NCBI GenBank assembly: GCA_013398295.1
Contig: VZSF01002918.1
Location: 1,488,001 to 1,552,000, forward strand
Reading direction: 5' to 3'
Source of the DNA: Chionis minor
Taxonomy: Eukaryota; Chordata; Aves; Charadriiformes; Chionididae
DNA length: 64,000 bases
Within the stretch, counting starts at the first letter, position 1. The number at the start of each line of letters is the position of its first letter. The translations under genes and the position numbers were made by a program. The notes beneath the pieces are model-generated. The model saw nothing but the letters and a program-made list of their open reading frames with translations. It ran no database searches and was not told the DNA's origin. Below, in pieces: positions 1-13,400 of this stretch.

Positions 1-239
1 ACAGCAGAAACCAGAAAAGGGTAAATCCCAGGGTCTGCAAACACTATCCACGTGACAAAAGAGGGTTACAAAGGAAGAAAAGGATGACAGCTAAGGAAAT
101 ACTTACACTAAAGCCCTCTTCTAACAGGTGGTAGTAAGGACCACTGACTTGGATGGTTTTTCTGAGGAAAACTTCCACCTCTGCCATGGCAGGGCGGTGG
201 AGTTTGGGTTGAAACTGGTTGAGAGGGTTTGTTGTGGGC
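1..239. other. left edge, no gene recognised
   Basis: This is ordinary-composition sequence leading into the CpG island. An AG followed by GTGGTAGTAAGG near 126-138 could pass for a splice site, but nothing else supports an exon. I see no repeat here. Confidence 0.4.
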
Positions 240-735
240 TAAGCAGGTCGTTGTCTTGGCTCGGCTCTGGCGGGAGGGGAGAGGCAGCACCGAGGCCGGC
301 CGCCTCGGGGAGGGGGCTGTGCCCTGGGGCAGGGCGGTGGGGCTGCGGGACGGCCACAGGCACTTGGCACCCCGCGCCCCAGGCTGGAGTTCGGCATGGC
401 TCAGGGCCTGCAGAGCAGGCTGGCGAGCGCACAGCTGAGAGGACGGCAAGCCCAAAATGACTGGGGTGAAACGCCAGCAGAATTCCCGGTACGCAGAGAA
501 AACCCCCGCCCCAAGCAGCGGCCGCCTGCAGCCAGTAGGGAGCTGCCCGCAGGCAGCCGAGGCGAGCGGGGTCTCACAGCCACCCCTTCTCCCTCAGCGC
601 CCCCCAGCAATGGCGGGGCTGGGCTGCACAGGGGGCCATGACCCGTGACCGTTAGGACCTTTTGCTGAGGCACGTGCGCACTCGGCGTCAGGGCCGATGG
701 GGCCGTTGTGTTCCCCGCCGCTTCATGGGAGGGGG
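240..735. promoter_or_regulatory. CpG island
   Basis: A hand count finds roughly 40 CpG dinucleotides in about 500 bases. The rest of the window is AT-rich and nearly free of CpG. The block is GC-rich, with stretches such as GGCCGGCCGCCTCGGGG (294-310) and AGCGGCCGCC (517-526). Unmethylated islands like this commonly mark vertebrate promoters, often bidirectional ones, so a transcription start may lie here. No TATA box is evident. Open frames on both strands cross the block, but GC-rich DNA has few stop codons by chance and none of the translations resembles a family I know. The direction of any transcription cannot be told from the sequence. The gene body, if any, could lie left of the window or include noncoding exons to the right. 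An intergenic orphan island is the alternative. Confidence 0.8.
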
Positions 736-3700
736 CTGAGCTTAGTCCCATGGAGAACACACCCGTCTCAGAGCCTCAGGGATTTATATCTCTGCATGTG
801 GAAGAGGTGGATTCAAATTTAGTCATTACCTCCGCAGAGGTCTAAGTAAGGTTAAAAAAAAACCACCCCAAAACACAAACCTTGCCTTCTCCTCATTCAG
901 ACAGATGTCCCGTATCATGCCATGCCAATGCTTCCCATGAGTTAGCACTGATCTAAGGATTATTCTCTGAAAGGCTGGGTTAGAAACCTTTTTCAGAGAG
1001 TAAAGGGAAGAAAAAGGGTTATTTGTTTTCTTTACCCAGGTGTTTCTGTGGCAGAAAGGGCTGCACAGTTCTGCAAAACCAGGGCAGCTGTGGGACTTCT
1101 GACAGCAGGTATGCAAACACTGACAATATTTGAACAACTCTATGAACTAACGAGGGATTTGTGTCATTAGTTTTGAAACCCTATTTTAAGGAGCTTTTAC
1201 ACTGAAAACTCTTCCACTGAGGTACGAGTCATATTAAGCAGCTTTGTGGTGGATGCGGTAGCTCCTCTTTCATGTAATCTCTTCCTCTGAAAGCTTTGAT
1301 TGAAAACTAAGCCACATTCAGGGTTTTGTGGTTGAGCCTGGGACCTTCCTTCAATAAACTCATTCCTGAATTAATTGCTGCTGGAGCACATCACCCATAA
1401 TAATGTTTCAGAATCTTTCCCTTATTATCTTCATCTGCCAGGTTAAATTAATCTTTTTGATGTGACACCCATTAAACAGTGTAAAAGAGAAGTACGAGCT
1501 TCATTACTCAAAAGGGTAGAAGAAGACCACGATGCAATTACTGTCCACAGGTCTGCTTTTGCACTTGATGAAATTAAATGACATTTCATCACAACTTTTA
1601 AGATAAATAGTTGAAAATAAGGAATCCTCTCATCTACAGTCCATCACCTTTAAGGACCATGGCAAGGATTCTTCTGTATTCACAGTTTTACAAAGTTTCT
1701 ACATAACATGTACAGCAAAGTAAAAGATCTGCACCAGCACTACACATAGACAAGCAGCAAATTAACCGTTGTGGTCCAGCCTGGACTCTCTTCCCCTCAG
1801 TTCTCCTTAGCTGTGAACTGTCTTGGGCTGAGGGTGTCCTAGGCAGAAAAATGGAATGATAAATTCTTGCTCAAAGTATTCATCTGCCAGACAGGCAGGT
1901 GGGGATTGTAAGTTAAAACATTCCTGAGCATGGGAGAGCTCCAGACCATTATAATTCTTGACACAGTGACAAACCATGCATTCTCCTTTTTACCACTGTT
2001 CCTATCTGGATTGCAAAAAAAAGTCTTACCCTTCATGAGCTAGGATCCAGATATATAGGAAATGCAAGGGCACATTTGAAACACCTGGGGACGAAAGAAG
2101 AGAAAGGTTAAGATAGTTCTGAGCTGTATCCCTCCTGAAAAAAAAAAAAAAAGTAAATTCTTCATCTGTTAGAGGTCTTCAAAACATCTGAAAAAAATAC
2201 ACAGAGAGGGAAAAAAACCCTTAATTTTCTGTGTATGCTTTCATGAAAACACTGTTGAATTCAAAAACATTGAACAGTAAATATAAACCTTGATGCGTAT
2301 CTTACAAGTTTCCACAAGTTTTAAAGTAAATCTGAAGAAACTGTTTCAGTAGGCTTAGGTTTCTCGCACATAGGTGCAATACATTTCATTTTTCAGCTTA
2401 TTAAAAGCTTTTAGTTGATGCTTTGAGAAAATATCTCTTCATCAATAACTCCTCATAAACATATACCAGTATAAAACACATAAAAGATACTTTTATAGAA
2501 GTGACTCACATTAATAATAAGTTCATATAACATTCACTCTTCACTGTGGTGATATCAACTGCTTATAAAGACTTTTGGTCTAATTTCACATCATTTCTGT
2601 GTTTGGTGATGGTATCAAACCAAGACTGCAAAGGTCTACTAAAGGCTGATACCAGGGTAAGTGAAAGGGGAGTCAGAGCCATTCTGCTTATTCTCATTGC
2701 TATTACGGTAATGTGATCAGTACTTTGACAGATGATAAGAATCATTTTGCTGATTGAACTTTTCTTCAAACCTAAGGCTGTGGGCAATCAGAGAAAGTAT
2801 GAACATCTGGCTGAGCTTTTGATTGCCATGCTCACTGATATAGTGCACCCAAATAAGCAACAATTAGTCAGTGCAGCTTGTGTCAAAAGACCCATCAAGT
2901 TAATTCAAATTAACTCAGGATAAATTGAATCCAATTGGCATTCATGCATATTTGTATGCATAGTTTAAATAAGCTTCTTCTGCACTACATTATCCTTTAT
3001 TTACAAGCAAAACACATGCAGAGTTTTGTGTTTTAAGTAATTATTTTCAAAAACTTTTTGACTTCTTAAAGCCAAACTTCTGGGAAAAATCTGTGTTCTT
3101 TGGAAGGGTGTTTCCAGACTTCTAAAGATAAAAATTTTTTGGCTTTCTCAAGTTCATAGTTGGCACTTGCTAATAAATGTCACAAACTTAGAGAAGCTGT
3201 TGATAAACATTTTATCAGTAACATTACAAAAATACCCGACTAGTATTTGGATAAACTTAGTAGCTAAGAAGGTGGCCAAGATAACTACCGGACTGTAGCA
3301 AGAAAGGAAACTCCTAAAACTGAAGACTAATTTCCTCATGTTTTCACTTGATTCTGAGTGTAGAACCCTGTGAATATATATTTTCTTTCAAAAAAACTAG
3401 CATTCTTTTTTGGATTCTGTTTATTGCAAGAGTAAGTTGCTCGAGAACCTGAGATTAAAACTGGTTTTGCTTGGCAGATATACATACCATTGTTTCCAAG
3501 TTAACTTTTTAAAATTTTATTTGTAACTTGGGGGTGGAAATCTCTTCTTGCTAGCAAGACAGATTCTCTGGCTGAAGTGCTATCAGTGGTCAAGTAACTA
3601 GAGTGAAATTTACTGTAATCTCAGCTAAAGTTCAATTAACTCACTCTAACTTGATTCTAAAATCCCATTACAAAATCCCAGGAATTGTTCTGCAGCACAT

Positions 3701-3760
3701 TCAGATGTGTTCACCTAAAGCCTAATACAGTGACTCTCACACTACGTGATGGGAAAGTGT

Positions 3761-3774
3761 CACACACACACACA
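3761..3774. repeat. (CA)7 microsatellite
   Basis: This is a perfect CA dinucleotide run. It is short and of no evident function. Confidence 0.8.
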
Positions 3775-6700
3775 GCCTCAGCTGCAGCATTGCTTATGGA
3801 GTGGGTACCTCACTCTGCCCGTGGTCCTGAGTGCCCAGTGTCACCAGAGCCAGCGAGCTCCAGAGCTGTGCTGGGAATATTTAAAATGCAGATACAACAG
3901 AGGAAGGATCATGTCAGAGGAGAAGCCTGGGTGAGTCAGTCCACGAGCATGGGACTCGACATTCTGCATTATCAGCTGCCACAGGTGTAATGAGTGTGGC
4001 CCAGCAGCTGTTACATTCTTTTTTCTGAGAGTCCACTTTGTTTTGGAGACAGGAAATAGGTTTTTGCTATTCATTGACCGCTGTGACTATTAAGAATCCA
4101 AAACCCTTGAGAACAATCAGATCAACTAATTAGAAAACTGTTACTATGCTGCCTTCATAAATCAGAAGATTAGCTTGTGATCCATAACTTCAGTCTTTTA
4201 GCAGCTGTTTTCTTGAAGTTCTTTCCTGTAAAAATACCAGCCCCTCTTCCACATCCATCTTCTGATTCAGAGGTTAAAAGTTCTTCTATTAGTGTTACCT
4301 TTAGAAATATATTCGATGAAAAATCCCTTAGATAGTCTAATGATATGGTCTAGTTGCTGTCAGGTGCACAGGCCCTTTACAAATGCTGCTGAAAAATCAA
4401 TACCAATCCTTCAATGCCTTCAAAGGATGTGGAGTCAGGCCCATAATAACAGTGATTGTCTTCAGCAAATGACTGTTCAGAGATCATTCTGCAGTGGCCT
4501 GGAAGTCCAAATCCCCCTCAATAACTTTCAAAATTGATGCATGCTGGGAACTGTAAAATCATCCCTAGCAAACAAGCCAGTAGCTGCACTTTCTGGCTAG
4601 TCAAGTACCTACTTATTTACTCTATTGCTTGCTCATTATTGGCCTAAGATTTTGGAGAAGAAAGTCTGCTAAAAAAAGTAATTTCTAAAACAGTAGGTCA
4701 GCATTTCAGACGTGTTCAGCACACGGGAATACTGTGCACCACAGGAGAATCAGCTGGCAGCTCCTTACTTTGCCTGTTTTATTTAGGGATTTGAAACAAC
4801 ACTAAGAAGAAAATTTTCAAAGACTGGTCATAGGGAAAAAAATAATTCCAAATCACAAACAGCAAAGCAGCATTTGTAGTTACGGTCTCTGATATTTATC
4901 CTCCGGGTAAGGCAGCCTTGCTTGCTTGGAGTCAGTAGCAGGAAGAGGGGAGTATTTAGCAGAGCTCGAAGTGATGTTGCAATTACTTTATTAATTAGAC
5001 TCTGACTCTAATATGTTACATGGACCATTTTTTAATGCATTTGCAGCAGCATGTGGTGAAAAACAATAAAAATATCAAAATGTACTTGAAATTTCTTTTT
5101 TTCAGGATTTTTTTTCAAAAGCTCACTTTTATTCTTACTTATTTCAATAATTTTTGCTACAATAGATCAGGTTACGATATTAGTTATCATCTGTCAGAGA
5201 ATCAAACTTGTAAAGGTTTCCAGAGGTTCTGATTTTCTGATTAGCTTTGTGATTGATTTTATAGCCAAAAACGAAATTCATTACAAAATCCTGTCTCTCT
5301 ATGGAATTCTTGCAAAAAAGGGTGTCCTCACTTTCATAAGAAAGCTCTTGGGATACAGAATAGACATCCTTGCTAAATTTATGCTTCACTTTATCAAGGC
5401 TTCTGAGCAAAAATATGAGAAAAAAATTGTCCTTACATATACATAGATCTTCTCCCAGTGATGTCACTTGCTGGAAGACACAACAAAGTAATGATATAAT
5501 AAGAAAAATATCTTTGGAAATATAAAGCCAGTGATGGTTTTGTATGTCAGCAGTAGAAGTACAAAATAAAGATCGGAGAACTCCCAACTCTTTTTTAATG
5601 CTGCCTTGGATTTAAACTATCTTTATTTCAACCATCTCTCAAGTATTAAAGTTTATTTCCTACTAGTGTTCCTTCCAAATTAACTGTTTTAGGAAGTTTA
5701 AAAAAAAAAAACCAACAATCTTTTGTGCAGACATGCTGTATCACCGTGTTGAACTCTACTGCTCAATTAACCCTGATAAAGTCTTTTTTTTTATTTTTCT
5801 TTGTGCATAATATAGTGTTTGTATGAATGCTTGTTGCAACTGGAAGTATATTGTGCCATCTAGCAGCTGACAGTTTAAGTTATGCAATGCATAAAGATTA
5901 GACTAGATAAAAATCTTACTGTGATTTCACAGCCAGTTTCACTGAAAATAGTTCTCTGAACTGGCCACTCTCTTTGTGACATCTGTTCTTATAGGACATT
6001 CTGGTAGCTTTGGGTTTTTGTTTGTTTCAAAGTACTTAAGGAACAAATGTGCCCAAATATATTCTCTGCAATAAGCATATGTTAGTGAAATATATTAGAC
6101 TAAGTACCTACCCAGGAGTAAAATTAGGTTTTACAGGCATAAGTGCTACCAGAGCTATCAGACTTAGGGAACCCTTTACCATGTAGATCTTAGTGATAGT
6201 AATAATGCCTTAATACCTTAATAGTACCTTAAGCATGCTCTTGGCTGAATCAGTCAAGTCCATCTCAACTGTATGCTAGTGAAGTCATTTTATCCACGTA
6301 AGCTGATTTCAGGCCATTAAGACAACGTTTCTGCTTTGCAATGTGTAGAGCCATTACATTTCCCTCCATTCGTCTTCATTCAAAAGCGCACTCAGCCACC
6401 TTGGTGCTTATGACTGTTAACAAGAATGTGTTTTACCTTAATACAGTGTCAAATGAAATCAGACTCATGTGGATGATAGCAAGAGAAACTGCATCGGCGT
6501 GCGCAACATTATCATGTAGATGAGAAATATAAATGAGGGGTGAAACACAATTTAAGCAAACATTTAGATGGAAAATAAGTTTGCCTTTGCAGACAAACAA
6601 TTTCTGAAGCAGCTGCACAGGAATCCTTCTTTACTTGTAGTTCTTGTTACGGGATTGAAGATAACAAGAAATCAGAATTGTTAAGCAATCACAAAGTAGC

Positions 6701-7638
6701 AGATATTTTCACTAGAAGTGCTTCTATTTTAATGAAATCCTTATCTTTCACAGAAAAGACAAGCATTATAAAACATACTGGGTTAAATGCACAGGCATCC
6801 TAAAAACTTGCATATTAAAGCTGTTCATTTGGCAGAGAGACTAATAGGCCTAAAAGCTTTCTAGCTCATTTTAACACCTTCTGTTTTTCTCATTAATGCT
6901 GGCACTGATGTTCAGTTATTATTGGAGGAGCTGATCATATTTATAAAACCTTGCTACTTTTCCTCTTTAGAGACCACATCTGAATCACTTTTGAATATCT
7001 AGCAGATGTTCAAGATACTCAGTTCTTGGAAAGATGCAACAGAGCCTTTAAGCACAGGGCCATTTGAACTACCTCTACCTTTTTAGCTACTGCGCCTAAA
7101 AAGGAAAACTCTTCTTGAAGATAGTGTCTCATATAAGTACCAGCTGCTGGCTTGGTCCTCTGAATCAGCTTGTGCTGATCATTGAGGAGTTAGGATCCTA
7201 GATTAGACTAATCCCATATAACATTACAAAGTCTGTATGTTAATTTTGTCCCCGGTATTTATCATGCTTAACATTTCCAGTGCTGCCTCTGATATTACAG
7301 TCTTCTCTTACTACCAGTCTTTGGCTTCCAACCTGTGGTAATAGAAGAAACGTAACCACTAAGGCCTAAGAGTATGAATGGAAGAGGGTAGTTTTGCTTT
7401 TACAGCACTGAGCTTAGTAAGTTTAAAAATGCACACTCAAGGAAATACGTTAATTTCACTGAATATTCCTCACTTCACTAAAGAATCAACATTTATCAGC
7501 CTCTCAGGTTTCCTCCTCAGGTCTCGTCTGCAATGAATTCATGGGCTCTGTGCACAGATAACAAGGTTAATGCCCTTTTGGAAGCAAAGTGGTTTGTGAC
7601 CATGCAGCAGTAGATGAGCTTGGGGAATCAAAGGACCT

Positions 7639-7677
7639 GATGAGATGAGATCGGATGAGATCAGATGAGATCAGATG
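7639..7677. repeat. 10-bp minisatellite, about 4 units
   Basis: Successive units read GATGAGATGA, GATCGGATGA, GATCAGATGA and GATCAGATG, so the consensus is close to GATCRGATGA. Differences are single bases, which suggests a fairly young tandem expansion. Confidence 0.85.
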
Positions 7678-10192
7678 CAAGTGTGTTTTAGAACCACTTG
7701 TCATTTCATTTTCTCTGAATAAGGGAAAATTTGATTTTCTCAGGGTAAGAAACATCTTCGTTAAGGATGGATACCTATATGCACTCCTTTCCTTTCTGTA
7801 TGCCTTACTCTCCTTCCACATTATCCACAGGGAAGTTAATAAGATGCTTAAAGTGAACTTCATGAGAACATGCATAAGCTGGAGGCAGGCTGGAAGAAAT
7901 TATTTATCTCTCACTGGCATAGCAGTCACATATCTGTATATAGAGACGATCGCAGATACAGAGCTGAGGGAGCAAGAGTGATGCTACTCAAACTCAGAAT
8001 GCCTCAATCCACCATCTGGGTCAAATCACAAATAGTGCCCAACCAGCAAGGGAGACTAGTCCCAGTAACAATAATCACAAATTGTGATTTTGTGAGTAAG
8101 CGACATTGTCCAGTAGATAATATATCTATGTCCTTGTGTGGTAACTATGCTTTTATATTCTATATTTCTGATGCTAACAGACCTCTTTCCTAACTTTTTT
8201 CATATGGCTAGCTTTCACACCAGCTGTCTCTTTGGAGAGCTTCTCAACTCTCTTCCCTGGCTGCCCCTCTACACCCCTTTTCCAGAAATATATTCCTAAA
8301 AATTCATATTTGCTGTTTGAGCCCAGGCTGGGACTACATAAATCAAATCTAATCTGCTAAACTGCAAACTGGTGAACTAATCTTTTTTCCATGTACATCT
8401 ATATGTGCCTGCCTTTTTAGATTCCCTGACCAATGACCGTTACCGATGGTTATGGCTCACCCCAGCATTGGCACTGGAGCTAAATCTCTTGAATATCTTG
8501 GCCTATTCTGCTCTCTGAAGAGAGATGAAAAGTATCAACCTGACATCCCACTGCCCTTGTAATATCACCAAATCAGGAACAAGTTCATGCAGGACAGCAT
8601 GTTCTGATTCTGTCAGCATTTACACTTAAGGCAAAAATGGGGCTGGCTCTGATGACTAATGGTACAAGGACACTAACATATAAAACTTCATTTCAATTTT
8701 AAAAAAATGCAATTATTTCAAAACCTCAAACAATTATAATGAGAAATCTGAAAACCTTTTTTGTTCTTCTCAAATTAGATTACACACAGACCATTATAGT
8801 CATTATTTTATGGATACATGGAAAAGGGACATATGACTGACATTCAAATCAGCCTTCAGATTGGCAGATTAGATCAATGTATCAACAACAGTCAAATAGA
8901 ATTTGTTTGTTATGATAAATAAGAACTCTCCAATAACAACAGAAAATAAGATACACACAGCCAGCTTGCGATGTACCTGTTCTCAAAATTCTCTCTGTTT
9001 TTTTAAAGAACTGCAAGCTTCCAAGCTGCTTGCATGAATAATATCTTCATTTCTCAAAGGCACCCTAGGGTATTCGTAATGAAGTAAAACGAAGTAACAT
9101 GTTATTAGATGGGGAGCTGATTTGTTTTAATATATGTCATTCAGTCATGTAAATAGTTACTAGGATTTTACAGCCTTCACAAACCGAAATCAACAGTTCA
9201 CAGTGTTTCCTGGTCATTAGTTACAGATTAATGACCATTGTGTTCTCTGCATGGGAAGATCATAGGCAATCTCGAATGACAGGGGGTCTCAGCTTCAATA
9301 AAATGGAAACCAGAGACAGAAAATTCTGGACATAGACTGTATAACTGAACTACAAAACAAGAACCCACATGGTTTGCCACCACTTGGTGAAGCCCCCTTT
9401 CATTTTAATGATGTGTCAAAAAAGAGTCTTGACTGGAAGTTTCTCCTAATTTGTCTTTAGGGACATAGAATGATTGAGAAATTGTAAAAAAATTCTCTTA
9501 AACGACTTGTTCGGATAGTCAGGATTCTAACAAATGAAGTTATTTTAAACCCAGAGTACCTTTCAAAGCCATAAATGTCATTGAAATTACCTTGTTGTGA
9601 AGACAGGTAAGGAGTGGGTTTCTGAAGTCATTTGTATGCCTTAATAGTTTTGCATTCATTGTCATGCAATAAGTCAGTCAGTTATACTCCTTTGTTGAAG
9701 TACATAAGTAAGTTTGGGGAGAGAACACATGCTGTGAGGAGGTGTCCTTAGGCCACCAGTAATTAGTTCCTGTAAGAATATTCTACCCACGAGGTGCAGT
9801 TAGGATTAGTTAATTTACTGCACTTTGAAGATGTAAAAAGATTTCAAAGGGCTAATTGGTACTAGATTATCCACTACACTGGGATTTCTGTATTAAAATT
9901 TTTAACTATCTTACTCTAAATATAAAGTGATAGATATTAAGACCAATTTCTAAGTTATTTTTGGCAACTATTTAGTTATTGCATCTATTACTTGAAAACA
10001 CAAAATATAAGCTTTCACTATTAATGTCCCTTGCATGTAAGGAAAGAAAATCTTATTTTCCATTTAGAAAAGAGCCTGAAAATCTGTTTGTTTTTCTTCT
10101 TCCACTTGTTTACTCCCTAAAAAGGTTTGTCGTCTACATAAAAGACCACAATTCTTAGAAGTAACTGGACCAAGTTCTGGTAATAGTACCAC

Positions 10193-10258
10193 CTCAAGCA
10201 GGGGCCTGGAGTTGATGACTCCCAGAAGTCCCTTCCAAACAACAGTTCTGTGATTGGT
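10193..10258 (+). mobile_element. CR1 LINE 3'-end fragment
   Basis: The stretch contains GATGACTCCCAGAAGTCCC followed by TTCC and then AGTTCTGTGATT. This matches the sense 3' untranslated end of bird CR1 elements, which finish in short 8-bp repeats of the TTCTGTGA type. Only about 66 bases remain, with no coding part, so this is an extreme 5' truncation, as is usual for CR1. Its orientation is opposite to the large CR1 copies at 21-24 kb. I recognised it from recall of the CR1 tail; the subfamily is not determined. Confidence 0.75.
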
Positions 10259-10384
10259 GAGCTCCTACTGCAATTATTGAAATTACCCAAGAATCATCCC
10301 AGAAAAGAGATTATAGGATCTTAGTAAAAAATATCGTGGAACCCACAAATGTAGAAATAAACCCAAATACTGAAACACTATTGG

Positions 10385-10402
10385 AAAAAAAAAAAAAAAA
10401 AA
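10385..10402. repeat. A18 homopolymer
   Basis: This is the longest uninterrupted A run in the window. No retroposon body is evident immediately upstream, so it is not clearly a poly(A) tail. Confidence 0.9.
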
Positions 10403-13400
10403 GAATATCCACATAAGAAAACATATGCAATCCTCAAAGCTACATTATAATGTTAGTCTTTCCATTGAATTGTACATACTAAATGGAAGAAAAGAAGGGA
10501 CCTACACTTTTTTTCCTCTTGCAAGTCACCTTAACAGAAATCAGATACGTTTACTTTATGGCAGCAAAAGTCTGTGCACATATTAAGTATTTAATAAAAG
10601 GTACCCACATCAACTGTCATCTGCGTTTTGAAAATAATCATGTAATTTTATATACTAGGATTCCTTTAAGTATAAGTATTATCACTTTAACATACATTTC
10701 TCCATTTGGGATTTTCATCCCCAAAATTTCATCCTGAAGTCTTTAAGCTGTAAGAAGAAATTTTCTTTTATTTCCCCTAGTCCAGCACCTTCTATGTTAA
10801 GACACTCAACTCAACTCTTCAAGCTGACAGAGTTTGTAACTGGTTGGATAGGCTGCCTGTTCTGCAGGTAAAATTTTAAAAGATATTATGATCTTCTCTA
10901 TTATTGGGGTCAGTGTACTCCTAAGAGTCAAGAAATTGATACTTTACTCTGTCAGCCTAAGAGCACGCCTTAATGTAGACAAGCCAAAGAGAGAATCCAG
11001 CATGAAACCCAACTTTTCTCCCTCATAAGCACTTATGCAACCAGTTTATAAGCGTGTTCTACTTTAATTAATAAATACATCATGAGACCAGTACGGTTTC
11101 AGCTACAGCACTTCCAAGGGACTTAGTTTCGGTGTAGGCAGAAGAATTGGCTCAGGCTGCAACTGTTTGTATTTTCAAAATCTGGAGATTTATGGTTCAA
11201 CTTGTGTACTGGCCAATATCAAAGGCGTCACATATGTAGCAATAATCTTGCACAGGGATTTTCCCATGTTTTTGGACTGGAACCTCAAAGAGAATGATGT
11301 TTGAATCATAGTGATTTCACTATGAAACAAGAAATTGGGAGCTATATTAACCAGACTCAGAATTCAGTGACTATAACAATTCCCTAAATGAAACAAGTGA
11401 CCATCTGCTCTGCTTGTCCATAAGCAATACTAACATCTTCTTCCCGTGCCTGCCTGTTTCATCTCCTTTAGCTTTAAATCCTTCTCCTTCATATACCACT
11501 ATCCACATATTTTTAATTTATGTCTGCCAAATTACTGCTTGGCTGCTTGTCTTATCAACATACGGTAGCTCTGCTGGCTGGTGGCACAAACTTCATATCT
11601 GGGGACCAATTATGTACCATCTTGTAGCTGGCACAGTTATTTACATGTCTTAAAGACAATTACAAAATATTGCCGCCTCAGAATATCCTCATCAATGAAA
11701 AAGTTTTATCGAGATCTACTTAAAACGTTTGATCTTAATTTTTTTCACTCTGTAGTGGGTCATAATTTCAAAAGTTAAAATAAAGCTTGATGCTAAATCT
11801 GGCATTATCATTCTAATCCTCCCATTCTGATCTTGAATCTTCAATCTGATCTGGAAATTTCTCTTGTATTCAAAAGTAGGGATTTGTGAGATAAAAAACC
11901 TATTAAATACTTGCATTTTTATGCTCCAAAAATAAAAGGATAGGTACATTTCTACGCTTATTTTAGCTGGAATACTAGATTCCTTCTTTCAGATGTCCAG
12001 TGAGAAAAGTGTATAGAAGCAGTGTTCTCCTCTTAAGAACAAAACCTAAGGATGTCTCTGAGCTTGGAGGATCTTTCTTGCCAAAGTTTGAGTCTCTTGT
12101 AATCGTATCACAGCTGTTCAACAACAATGCTGGGTTTGTTATAAATGTATAAAATCGTTCATCTACATAAGCCAAAAAACCAGTGCAGAGCTGCTCATCT
12201 GAGCTTTTCTAATTGTTCTTATACCAGCAGCTTAGGAATTCTTGCAGATGGGTTTGTCATAATATTTTGTTGCCATTTTTTATAACAATTGCCTCTTCAA
12301 GCTAAGCAAACCCTGGAGAAAACGAAAGCTGTGGTGAATACAGATGCAATGTTAATTAACAAACACTCTAAATGTGATTGTTTTAGTAAGAATTAAAAAA
12401 ATAATAATAATAGTAGCATATTGACATGTGAAGCAGTCAGGAAATATTTTGAAAATCAAGTTTTATTCCCCTGTAAATTTGACTCTTTGCGTTAGAATAT
12501 ATTGAGCCGAAATGCTAGGCAGCAAATTAAAGGCAAGGGCTTTGTGTGTACGCTTATGCATTATTGCTCTGGTGAGGATGTTTACCTCAGCTGCCCTTTG
12601 GGTAGCCTGCACAATTTGGATGATGTTATAAACTTACTGGTAATTTCTAAGCTCTAAAATACTACAATACAAAGTATTAGGGGCAGTCTGAAGGGAGAGA
12701 TTTCCTAATCAGGTAGCCCAGGTTAATTATTAAAGAGACAGTAGTTTTTACGCTGCTGTCTGTCTCATGTCTGTAAGCAAAACAAAGTAGATGACATCAG
12801 CAAGGGATATACTGCACTATGTTCTACTACTTTGAAGATGCCAAACCATCTGTATATAAGAACTGGTTAGAGAAACTCATGTGAGCTCCTCTGTGGAAAA
12901 AAACAGTTAATAAAATCAAAGGACAAATGAAAACAACTGGTTCCACTACAATATTGTCTCTGAAGACATCTGATATTGTTGTCCTCAAGTAACTAGCAGT
13001 GCTAATATGTAACATTTAAACTAATCATGTCTCAGAGGTAAGGTCTGGAGGTAGATACTGAGATTTTATTAATCCTCTCCACTAGAATTGATTTTACTTT
13101 GCTAATATTAGTTCTTTTTCTCCATCTTGTGCTGACCTTAGGGTGAGGCTGTACCTAAACCAAATATCGCCTAAAAAGGAAGCAATAATAGACATAATTG
13201 GTTTGTCTTCATCTAGTTAATTACTTCAGCCTGCACTCGCCTTCCCCTTTCCTTTTTCAATTTCCTGGACTAAGAGAATGAATCGTTATTGCCAAAGGAA
13301 AAGGGGAAAGAGAAAGGGAGGGGTGGAGAGAGAGTCTTCATTTGTTTGTATCTCCCTGTACCTCTGAACTTATGCTTTGCATTCAGATTGTTTTAGTACT

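Larger units (their letters stand above)
736..10192. other. unique noncoding DNA, no gene recognised
   Basis: This is about 9.5 kb of AT-rich sequence. Open frames are short (at most about 135 codons, at 5180-5587 on the minus strand). Their translations are low in complexity or leucine/phenylalanine-rich and match no family I know. It holds A15 at 2138-2152, a CA repeat at 3761-3774, A12 at 5700-5711 and a 10-bp minisatellite at 7639-7677. I saw no interspersed repeat of a known class. Introns of a gene starting in the CpG island cannot be excluded. Confidence 0.5.

Noticed and set aside
121..760. Overlapping open frames in the CpG island
   Set aside because: GC-rich DNA lacks stop codons. 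The translations are rich in proline, arginine, glycine and alanine on both strands and match no known family.
5180..5587. 135-codon open frame on the minus strand
   Set aside because: The translation has no domain that I recognise and there is no exon context.
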